The notes under the pieces were generated by a model. It saw only the letters and a list, made by a program, of their open reading frames with translations, was not told where the DNA came from and did not search any database. Below, piece after piece: positions 46,770 through 55,152 of a DNA stretch of 64,000 nt. Position 1 is the stretch's first letter. The number at the start of each line of letters is the position of its first letter. The DNA is from Rhytidiadelphus loreus (lineage: Eukaryota > Streptophyta > Bryopsida > Hypnales > Hylocomiaceae): positions 18,879,001-18,943,000 of the forward strand of contig OX344763.1 in the NCBI GenBank assembly GCA_947034895.1. Direction: 5' to 3'. The position numbers and the translations under genes are program-made.

Positions 46770-46991
46770 ACAGAAGCTAGGGGTTTGAGTTGTGGGGGGG
46801 GATTTTTGTCCCTTTGCACGGCTCATTTTATTCACGCTTGGATGACATAGGGTGTTTCACGAGAACATTGTATTTTTGTAAATGTTAAATGTGATAGGAT
46901 TACGTTTAGCATTTTTTACACCTACGGTTTAGGCTTGCAACCCTAAACCGCATAGTACTTAGTTGGCTACTTTTGAGACGAAGTGATCGTT

Positions 46992-48482
46992 ATGGAGGGC
47001 GAGGACTCTCAACCGCCACACGGTATGTCAAGATACTGACTTCGGCTCAACAAAAAGGCGGTTCGTGACAAGGATCGTAAAAGGAGCGGCAAACCTCGCA
47101 AGAAGCGTGTACCCATCTTGTTGCATCCAAAGATGAAGGCCTTTTTGGGATGGGAAGTAGAACCAGAGCCTTGGACATATGAAACTGTAAACAAATATGT
47201 GGATTGGTGCCACATCAACAAGTTGTTCCCGTTTTGGCGACACCCTTTGCACGTGAAGTTTAATAAGGCAAATTTGGCTTACTGCAAGAGTGTTGTCTTC
47301 CAGCGAAGGTGTTTGGAGGTATGGCAGCAACTCTATTTGGAGTCCCAGCCTTATCGAAATGACAACTTCTCTTTCTATCTTGTGCAAATGGTGTACGTTG
47401 AAGTTCAATTGAAGAAAAAGGTAGATTGGACAACCTTGAAGGAGCTTCCTATCGGTGACCGCCCGGACAGACCAATAGTGCTGGATGAAGAAGGACTTCT
47501 TCAAGCAAATCAGAAGCTTTTAGAGGCAAAGCCTGGCAAGTTGGCTGTTGGTGATGACCAAGTTCAATGGTCTTCAACTTCTAGCTCAGATGAGCACACT
47601 CACGAATACGATGGATATTCTTTTGAGAGTGATGACGAAGACATTGGCAAAGAAAAACAAGAGGCGGCTGAGGACGTTCAAGTTGACAAGAAGGGCAAGA
47701 GGAAGCTTGAGGAGCCGCAATCATTGTCCAAGATTCAAAAACAAAGCGAAGATGTTCATGTACCGATCAATGTGGACCGTTCTGGTGCAGACATTGGGTC
47801 TAGCGGAAGTAGTGACAATGATTCGGAAGACAATTTGGAGATGTTGGGCACTAAGATCGAAAGTGCACGAGCAGCTTTGACTTCAACAGTAGCGGATCTT
47901 ATGAATTTGAAAGAGAAGGTACAACATCTTCCAGTGAATCCAACTGTTGTGGATGGGTTGAAGAAGGAGTTAGAGGCGACTGAAAACGCCGTTGCTGAAA
48001 ATGAGAAGATTTACTCTAAGTTAAACAAAAGTAGAGTAAATTATTTCAAGAAGATCGAAGACGGGCGAGCACACATTTCCGATGATTTAGCGGTGCTTCA
48101 AAATAAACTTGATCTTTTGCAACGTGATAAATGGTCCCATCAAAGCGAAAGGAGAAGCTTGAATCTTCAAATACGTGAGCTAGAGATGGAATATTATGAT
48201 GATGCCTTAAAAGAAGCCAAAAAAGAGGGCATCTTGGCTTTAGCTCCGGATTATGGTAGCAATACAGAAGAAAGAGCAACGCTTTTTTATTTGGTGAAGC
48301 TACTGGAGAAAAAACAAGAGTTGTTGCACGAGGGCATATTGGAGTTGGAGCGCCACATCCTTTATTTTAAGGAATGGCGCAAGTGGGCCTATGAAGGCAT
48401 AGGTGCCACCCGTGCGGAACTTCAAAGAATGAGACCGGAGCCCAAAGAAAGTGACTTTGTGAATAGTGAAAAAAATGCTTAG
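46992..48482 (+). CDS. Protein B: shared N-terminal domain plus coiled coil; TGA at codon 16, or internal start at 47133
   Basis: The frame from ATG 46992 (MEGEDSQPPHGMSRY) meets TGA at 47037-47039, then continues open to TAG 48482. The residues after the stop (KKAVRDKDRKRSGKPRKKR) resemble the basic N-terminus of protein C, so the upstream ATG is probably ancestral and the TGA (perhaps from CGA) is decay. Alternatively translation starts at ATG 47133 (MKAFLGW), giving 449 residues with the domain intact. Domain: WTYETVNKYVDWCHINKLFP, NKANLAYC, FQRRCLEVWQQLYL, MVYVEVQ, VDWTT. A Ser/acidic linker follows, then long coiled coils (IESARAALTSTVADLMNLKE, VVDGLKKELEATENAVAENE, SERRSLNLQIRELEMEYYDD). 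No RING. Confidence 0.75.
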
Positions 48483-48599
48483 TGGTTGGATCTAGTGTGG
48501 TAGAAAAAAACAATTTGGCCTTCCAATTTTTGATTTTCCAAAGGTTTTGTGGAATAAAGAAATTCACACCTTTGTTTTTGAAATGTACATATGTTTTTA

Positions 48600-49975
48600 T
48601 TATATTTTGAATACGAGGGCTATGAATTTGGTGTCTTTGCAAGAATGGATGTCAGAGATGGTACCTACGGGCTGAAATTTGGGACTGAATTTTTGAAACT
48701 TTATTTGAAGATAGAAAAAACGATTACCTTTGTGGTAATATAACTTTTTTTCCAATTGGTGCCCGGGAACAAAAGTTATGCCCATATAGTCCAAACTCCA
48801 AAGCAGGGGAGAATGGGCAGCAAAAAAATGTGACAAGCATTTGAATTTATTTTTCTAAGTTTTTTTCCCTCATAGATTATAATTTTGTCTATCCGGAAAG
48901 CTTTTTTTCATTTCATTTGGATATTTTATGAGAAAGTTATGGACAATCTTGTTTATTGGGCAATTAGAGCTTCTGGTGGGAAAAATACCTTGTAAGATTA
49001 ATTTAGGAACGCAATTTTGGCAATTGTTCAAGAAAAGAAGTTTGACATGGTTTAGTTTGCTTGCAACAACAATTTGACCGTGGGGATTAGTGCATTTTAA
49101 TTCTATCTTAGAAAGAAAATAGATTTTCATTCAATCTCATATGTACTTCTATTCTACAAGTTTTTTAAGAATGAAAATTAAGTTTTTTTGAAAACCTTTT
49201 TTTTATTTAGACTCTCAACTCAATTCTCCACTATATTTGTTTAAAGCTCAAAACTCTGTAGTACAAGAAATTAAAGTGAAAAATGTTAAAAGTCAAATAA
49301 TGTAGTCCAGCAATGTGCTGAAAAAATTGTTTTTTTCACTCTAAATGCGGATATCTTGCAAAGTTGCAATCTGTAAGATGAAAAATTCTGAAATTTTTTC
49401 CACACATTCTCATACTAGTAAGGTGTAAGATCCTATGGTTATGTGTGGGAAAAAAACAATTTTCAAAAACAATTTTGGATACTTTAAGAAATTGTTGAGT
49501 AGAAGTAGGTAAGATGTAGTTGTAGAATTTAAATAATGAATATCTCTAAAATGAAATGAAAATGGTGAGAGTGTGCTATCAAGTGAAGTTAACTATGTGA
49601 CCGGACCTAATTTTTTTTTAGATTGTAGAAATTGCCTGGAGAAACAAATCCTACAAGCAACTTTTAAAAGAAGAAGCTGTAGACTCAAGTTGCCCGCCAA
49701 ACAAAATGGTCCATAACTTTCTCATAAAAAATCTGAATGGAATGAATCAAATTTTTCCATGTAAACCAAAACATGTTGTATGAGAAAAAAATCCAAAAGG
49801 AAAAAATTCATTAAAAGATTTGAAGATAGCAATTTTGTGGGGACCGTGTATGGAATCATTGTGCGAGGCATTACAACAAATGTATTTGCATTTCACCAAT
49901 TACATTTTAGGCTACAAATGTATAAGTATGCCCAAACCTTCAAAACCAAAGCAATAGAAGGTTGTTGTCCATAAG
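48600..49975. repeat. AT-rich inverted-repeat (fold-back) segment related to the arms of the nested element
   Basis: 48660-49460 resembles 38140-38940. 49490-49800 resembles 31440-31790 (GAAATTGTTGAGTAGAAGTA against GAAATTGTTGAATAGAAGTT; GGTCCATAACTTTCTCAT against TGTCCATAATTTTTTCAT). Those two source regions are the opposed arms of the nested element, and here the halves are complementary to each other around about 49470. No coding capacity. Confidence 0.6.
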
Positions 49976-50162
49976 CATAGTAGTACAATACACAGCCAAG
50001 GCGGTATAGTTTTAGAAGCCAACATCTTAACCCTAACTTTTGCTAGAGTACTACATTGTGCGAGTATGGATATACTACGGCCCTTATACTATGGGCCTTA
50101 CATCTTGTATACTACTACGATTAACTAGAACCACCGTTGAAGTAAGTATCTCATAGAAATAT

Positions 50163-52658
50163 TTAGTTCAAGTCCATTGGATTGTTCTGAGAACCACTCG
50201 TTGCACCTTGTTCGTAATCATTGGACTCTCCAACAACGAGTTTCTTCTTAGCACGAGTCCTTGAAGCAGGTCCATCTGCTTCTAAAATAGATTCCAAGAC
50301 ATTGGAGTTCTTGAGAGCTTCAAGTGTCCTTTTAGTTTGCGGAGAGTGTAACTCCAATAGATAATCGAGTGCTTGGCTTTGATAATAAGGCCCGTATGTT
50401 GAGTCGAGGTAAGCCATACTATTCAAGTCTTCTGGAGTGGCATTTTCATCACGATTAGCCCCTTGTTCACCTTCAAAATTCCAACGGTGTCCTTCCGGAT
50501 GAGCACCCCACTTGAAGGTTTGGGATGTCTTATCAAAATATCCACCAAGGCATTGAAAAAAAAACGCCCTCTTCCCTACATTGTGAGCTCCTTTTCCCAT
50601 AAGGTTGAATGCCACTCTTAGAATTTCACGCGGGTCCGTTTCCCAATTCAATTGTGAGGCAACAGCTTCCATTTCTTGATCATGTAGGCCTTCTCGCCAA
50701 CTCCAAAGCAAGTCTCGTCCCCAAAATCGTGTCTCTGCCGTCGTGTCTCTATTGTGTTCCCAAAAAGGTGGCATGTAAGTCATCAAGTTGAACATGGTAT
50801 ACAAGCGATCATGGAATGGTGCTGCACAAATCACACATCGTCGTCTAATCAGACATTGAGTGATGAGACATTGAGGATGGTACACATGTGTACATGATCC
50901 AAGTGCCCATCCTCCTTCTGGCCCAAATTGTTCTAGACATATAGGGCATTTGGTATGATCCAAGACGAAATGAGCTGGCTTTGGCCACAATAGACTTTGG
51001 TCTTTTTCGTTGAAGTAACTAGACATCTGATTTCCATGGTCCCAACCATTTTGTGCCCAGTCTATGACATTTTTTTCCGCCACGTCAAGTATGGACATGT
51101 TATCCGGAAACATGTCCTCCATCAATGCCCATGATGTCAATCCATTCTCTCGTTTAGGGGCATTTGCTACAAAGTTCTTCGAAACTTTGTCTAGCTCTTT
51201 CGCAACTTGTTGAGATCGATCCACGGAGAGAATGCACGCAACCTTCCAATGATAGTATGTCGCTGCCAACACTGTCAACTTCTCTCGAAGCATTCTATTT
51301 TCCTCAGCCAAATCAAGTTCCTTTGATGATTGTAGATGTGGAATGGCAGGAAACGAAAGTGAATCCTGAGTCCCTTGCAAACCATCAACATGCGGATTGC
51401 TAGAATCTCTTGAGACGAACGGAAGTGGTGCCATTGGAAGAATTGAAGAACGCTTCGTACGCTTGGCAGGGGGAGAAAGGTGAATGACATCGCTGGTGAG
51501 GTCCCCAACAAGCTTGTCCAAGTGATGTGGATCCTGCTCAACAAAGGTTTCGTCCATGTCCGACAATATGAAAGTCTGACGCTCTTTTTCTCGAAGGCCT
51601 TGTAATTCTTTGGATTGTTGAGAAATGAGAGCATTTTTTTGTTCACATATAGACCGCCATTTCTTCACATCACCTTCTAAGGTTGCAATTTGTGCATCCT
51701 TGGTCTTCAAGAGGTCGAGAGCCTTCGACAACGTCATCGCATTGTGAACAACATCAGATTCAGACTGTGGAATGGGAATGTGACTTGTGGCACATACGGG
51801 TGAGTTGTCACTTAAAGCAAAGTCGAAGACGTTGCTGGCGTCTTGTGGTGGCAAGATTGGAGTCGCAATTGTGGTTGAGGCTGATGCCAATCTAATTTTC
51901 GTGGTGGACCGTCGCACCTTGGGAGGATGTTTCATCTTCTTTCCCCGCGATGATGAAGCGGCTTGAACATTTGGATCTGGAACTGGAACTTGGACGGGGG
52001 TGATAATCTGCTCCTTCACTCGTACAAACTTAGGAATTCGTGTGCCATCTGAATCATTGTCCTCTTCTGATTCTTCCGTGTCCACCTCTTGAGTTTCTTT
52101 GTTTTGTGGATCACTTCGAAAAGGCCCAAGTCCACCCTCCGGAAATTTGAGAACCCCTCTTGGAATTATTCCAACTTCTGGACGCTCCACGTAGGTACTT
52201 TCTTTGATCGTGGTCCAGTCAACTTGTTTGTTCAAGGCGACCTCAGCATAGGCACCTCTAGCAATGAACAAAGGGGCCTCATTCCTATCTACAAAAGGGG
52301 TTTTGTAGAGGACCTGCCACAATTCTAAACACCTTCGTATGAAAGTTGGATTTTCACAATACTTCAAATTTGCCTTGTTATTGTGTCGGTTGTGATGATG
52401 GCGCCATGCCGGAAAGAACTTCCCGATGTGACACCATTCAATGTAGTCTTCGCACACCTGCATACTCCAAGGCTCTGGCTCCTCGTTCCACTCTTTGAAA
52501 GCTAGGTGGTTATCATTGTTCAACACATGCCATCGCTTCTTGTGAATGTTATCCCTCCTTTTTCTAGTCTTGTCTTTGGCAACCTTCCTAATTGCACCAG
52601 GAGTGCGTACAGTGGAAAAACCCGGAAGGGACCCATCACTGCTACCTCCAGTTGCCAT
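50163..52658 (-). CDS. Protein C: shared N-terminal domain, coiled coil and RING-H2 finger
   Basis: Intact single exon of 831 residues from ATG 52658. Residues 25-43 are basic (KVAKDKTRKRRDNIHKKR). Residues 55-150 are the shared domain: EPEPWSMQVCEDYIEWCHIG, NNKANLKYC, FIRRCLELWQVLY, AYAEVAL, VDWTTIK. An acidic linker, basic patches and a coiled coil around 300-350 (DLLKTKDAQIATLEGDVKKW) follow. Residues 567-610 form a RING-H2: C-x2-C-x14-C-x-H-x2-H-x2-C-x10-C-x2-C (CPICLEQFGPEGGW...CVIC). The region after it is conserved with protein D (YTMFNLMTYMPP, FWGRDLLWSW). A RING of this type usually means E3 ubiquitin-ligase activity, so C may be a ligase whose N-terminal domain picks targets; that is inference. 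The gene starts about 760 bp inside the L end. Confidence 0.85.
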   Translation of the reverse strand: MATGGSSDGSLPGFSTVRTPGAIRKVAKDKTRKRRDNIHKKRWHVLNNDNHLAFKEWNEEPEPWSMQVCEDYIEWCHIGKFFPAWRHHHNRHNNKANLKYCENPTFIRRCLELWQVLYKTPFVDRNEAPLFIARGAYAEVALNKQVDWTTIKESTYVERPEVGIIPRGVLKFPEGGLGPFRSDPQNKETQEVDTEESEEDNDSDGTRIPKFVRVKEQIITPVQVPVPDPNVQAASSSRGKKMKHPPKVRRSTTKIRLASASTTIATPILPPQDASNVFDFALSDNSPVCATSHIPIPQSESDVVHNAMTLSKALDLLKTKDAQIATLEGDVKKWRSICEQKNALISQQSKELQGLREKERQTFILSDMDETFVEQDPHHLDKLVGDLTSDVIHLSPPAKRTKRSSILPMAPLPFVSRDSSNPHVDGLQGTQDSLSFPAIPHLQSSKELDLAEENRMLREKLTVLAATYYHWKVACILSVDRSQQVAKELDKVSKNFVANAPKRENGLTSWALMEDMFPDNMSILDVAEKNVIDWAQNGWDHGNQMSSYFNEKDQSLLWPKPAHFVLDHTKCPICLEQFGPEGGWALGSCTHVYHPQCLITQCLIRRRCVICAAPFHDRLYTMFNLMTYMPPFWEHNRDTTAETRFWGRDLLWSWREGLHDQEMEAVASQLNWETDPREILRVAFNLMGKGAHNVGKRAFFFQCLGGYFDKTSQTFKWGAHPEGHRWNFEGEQGANRDENATPEDLNSMAYLDSTYGPYYQSQALDYLLELHSPQTKRTLEALKNSNVLESILEADGPASRTRAKKKLVVGESNDYEQGATSGSQNNPMDLN

Positions 52659-52730
52659 GAGATTTGCGGATGTCGCAAAATTCTAAGAACCAAATGATAG
52701 CAAAAAATAGTATATATATTATCCAAAAGG

Positions 52731-52794
52731 GTCACGCATGCAGCCAACAAAGGTTGCAAGACAGAAAGCCTCAATGGAAAATGAAGGTGATAGC
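52731..52794 (-). promoter_or_regulatory. Diverged promoter module upstream of gene C
   Basis: On the gene strand: TATCACCTTC, then about 35 bp, then GTTGGCTGCATGCGTGAC. It keeps the two halves (TCACCTxC and TGGCTxxATGCGTG) of the module seen in genes A, B, E and the kinase, at wider spacing. TATATATAT at 52710-52720 may be a TATA box. Confidence 0.5.
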
Positions 52795-52809
52795 ATGATG
52801 ATGGGCTAC

Positions 52810-53262
52810 TGGCTATATAGGGCGAGTGACTTCGGTCTAGGGGGGCGAGTACGGATAGGGCAACTGCGTATCCAGCGACTGCGGGTCTGGGTAGGGCGAC
52901 TGCGGGTCCGACGTGGGCGACAGCGGGTCTCGAGAGGGCGACAGCGGGTCCAAAATTGGGCGACTTCGAGTCCAAAATTGGGCGACTTCGGGTCCACCAC
53001 CGGGTCTAGGTACCTTTTGCGCACCCGCGGTCGCCCACCCAAGAACACTTCCTGAATCCGTGGTCTCCCTGCCAAACCCGCAGTCGCCCACCCGCGGTCT
53101 CCCTTAGAAATCCGCAGTCGCCCACCCGCAGTCGCCCTCGCCCACCCGTAGTCGCCCACCTGCAGTCGCCCTCGTCCATCCGCAGTCGCCCTCGTCCACC
53201 TGCAGTCGCCCACCCGCAGTCACCCCTACCCGCACTCTCCTACCCGTACGCGCCCTCCAGTT
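52810..53262 (-). repeat. Subterminal/promoter array, two polarities
   Basis: 52820-53020 has GGGCGACTGCGGGTC-type words on the plus strand. 53025-53262 has about 14 words of CCCGCAGTCGCCC on the plus strand, many exactly CCACCCGCAGTCGCCC. It serves both as subterminal array of the L end and as the upstream region of gene C. Confidence 0.88.
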
Positions 53263-53417
53263 TGCCAAGTGGATGCTATGTGGCATCCACTTGGAGAGGG
53301 GTAATTTCCTGTAAAGTCAAAGGTAAATTTGACTTTTCGTGACGTCGCGCGGGCTCTAGTAGACGTCGCGCGACGTCTGTCTGTCGCGGTGTCGCGCTGT
53401 CGCAGCGAACAACCCTG
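53262..53417 (-). mobile_element. hAT L end of the outer unit, inverted
   Basis: Read from 53417 leftwards: CAGGGTTGTTCGCTGCGACA and the GCGACA-rich stretch, then TTTGACTTTACAGGAAATTA and the hairpin TGGATGCxxxxxxGCATCCA (53270-53294). About 93% identical to 30901-31055. Confidence 0.9.
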
Positions 53418-53439
53418 GTCCCAACGACCCCAGTCCCGG

Positions 53440-53594
53440 CCCTAGCTGGCTGGTGTTAAGGGGGCTGGCTAGTGTTTGAGGGTGCTGGCTGGTGTTAAGG
53501 CTGGCTGGCTAGTGTTTAAGGGTAGGCTGGCTGGTGTTTAAGGGTAGGCTGGCTGGTGTTTAAAGGCTGGCTGGCTGGTGTTTACGGGTAGGCT
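53440..53594 (+). repeat. ~22-bp minisatellite GGCTGGCTGGTGTTTAAGGGTA
   Basis: About seven imperfect copies of GCTGGCTGGTGTTTAAGGGTA, some with CTAGTGTTTGAGGG. It lies directly right of the outer hAT boundary. Confidence 0.85.
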
Positions 53595-53739
53595 GGTTTT
53601 GTTTCTTGGGGGTGGTCTCTCCAGGACTAGATTTTCTTTTCTAAAAAAGAACAGGGTTTTTGTTATCAAAACAAAAGGAAAAGACCTCTCTACCTCTAAC
53701 TTGGACCGGGGGCCTGTCAACCACTAAAAAAAAGGAAAA

Positions 53740-53990
53740 TAAACACACTTGTCTTGGGGGCTAAACTTTGGGGTTTCCCAAGAAGGTCTTGGGAACTAAA
53801 CTTTGGAACTAAAATACGTAGGAGTTCAAAGCTTCGCCGTAAGGTTGGTTTTGACACCAACTCTAAGACCTGCAATGTCCCTAAGTTCAAAGCTCCGCCG
53901 TCTGGGCCTATTTTGACACATACTCTAAGACTAGGGCAAGTTGTAAGTTCAAAGCTTCGCCGCCTCACGGTGTCGTATAGTAAATACATA
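53740..53990 (-). repeat. Inverted copy of the LTR-like repeats of 17.9-18.1 kb
   Basis: Plus strand: TTGGGGGCTAAACTTTGG..., then three units of GTTCAAAGCTTCGCCG with TTTTGACACxxACTCTAAGA between them. This is the complement of the 17869-18090 units, so the flanks of the hAT-rich region carry opposite-strand members of one LTR-like family. Confidence 0.75.
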
Positions 53991-54199
53991 CATTGTATAA
54001 AAAGTATGTATATTATACGTTTTAGAATATTCTTGATTCGGAGGAGAAACTTACTGATGACGCTTCCGTTAGCTTCAAGATGACGCTTGTTAGCAATGGA
54101 ATTGTATATAAGGTGAAAACCTTAAACAAAATTCATCAGTTCAAAGTAATCCTTTAAGTATTTTAGAATTTGTGTTTGGATTTGAAGTTCGATATTAAA

Positions 54200-54594
54200 A
54201 TGTCGAACTGGAGGGTTTTTATGGAGTCACAAGATGTTGAGTCTGAACCTGAGGCGGAATTAGAGCTTTCCTTATCACAGTTGCCTCATCAGCCATTTCA
54301 GCCGGCGATTTTTCTTTACCATTGCCTACCTCTATCATAGATGAGGCCGGACCTTCTCGTCCGTTGAAGAAACCTCGGGTGGACCGTCGTTGGCATGGGA
54401 ATCTTGATAGGAATGCCCGTGCTTTAGTGATTCTACTTCAAGTAGGATGTGTTGAACTTAGTACACATGATGTAACATTCGAAGCAAGCTACGAGGGCTT
54501 GAACGAAGACCAATATTTTTGTATGATGAGGCCAGACATAGAAGGTATTGGCCATCAACGTTGGTTGAAAGGACCAGTGAATCTTTTAACCAAG
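54200..54594 (+). pseudogene. Short ORF fragment of unknown origin, truncated by a hAT-like MITE
   Basis: ATG 54200 gives MSNWRVFMESQDVESEPEAE...; after a frameshift near 54305 it continues SLPLPTSIIDEAGPSRPLKK and FEASYEGLNEDQYFCMMRPD, and is cut at 54595 by CAGGGTTG. Possibly the start of a gag or other element protein. I do not recognise it. Confidence 0.4.
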
Positions 54595-54813
54595 CAGGGT
54601 TGACGAATTGGAGCGTCCAGCCCAAAATCACGTCCAAAAAGCGGACGTCCGGACGCGAGGACGTCCAGACATGACAGACGCGGGGGACGCTGGGTAAAAC
54701 GGAGCCGTCCGTCCGATTTACCTCGGGGTAAATTCCGGCGTCGGAATTCCGACGCTGCCTTGGCCGTCCGAATTCCGACGCAGTCGCAGCTGTCCTCCTG
54801 AATTGCAACCCTG
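54595..54813. mobile_element. hAT-like MITE, 219 bp, second lineage
   Basis: Perfect 8-bp inverted termini CAGGGTTG...CAACCCTG, extended as GACGAATT against GCAATTC. The interior is full of GTCCG/GGACG words and contains the perfect 18-bp palindrome GCGTCGGAATTCCGACGC (54738-54755) plus TTTACCTCGGGGTAAAT. The flanking 8-mers (TAACCAAG, GTTGAAAC) do not match, so it may be two fused ends rather than one insertion. Confidence 0.6.
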
Positions 54814-55152
54814 GTTGAAACAGGATTAACAATCATATCATCATGATCCTCTAGCCTTTCAAAAGCATTTCAATTACCACAAGTATGAAGCCTAATTTTT
54901 TAATTTTTTTCATCATCTTGCAATATATCATGCTTCATTGTAGAAAAGCAACATACAAATGACACAATCAATTGATATTTTGGATTGAAATCATCTTTGG
55001 TTAAGTGCCCCCTTCAAAAATAATGGTATTACCACCATCAATAAGTTTAGGAGTATTACAATCAAAGTCTCTAACAATCAATTGTCAGTACGACAATCTG
55101 TGCTTTATGTAATATGAGCACATGAACATTTAAGCCTATGTCCTTTCTATTT
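54814..55152. other. AT-rich 3' flank of the second hAT transposase
   Basis: No gene or repeat that I can support. Confidence 0.4.

Larger units (their letters stand above)
22527..53417 (-). mobile_element. Candidate giant hAT element with cargo genes (30.9 kb, 22.4 kb without the nested copy)
   Basis: The two boundaries match the ends of the proven nested element 30901-39346. 22527-22700 matches its R end inverted (about 90% over 170 bp). 53262-53417 matches its L end inverted (about 93% over 150 bp). So the unit is on the minus strand, with L at 53417 and R at 22527. It contains a hAT transposase pseudogene and five other genes. Against a single clean insertion: the flanking 8-mers differ (CACACACC at 22519-22526; GTCCCAAC at 53418-53425) and the left flank is a gag ORF while the right flank is different LTR-like debris. 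It may be a composite of two members, or a rearranged one. Confidence 0.5.

Noticed and set aside
22705..53262. GCGACTGCGGGTC arrays as a CRISPR
   Set aside because: Repeats are degenerate, spacing irregular, no unique spacers of constant length, and the host is a plant nucleus.
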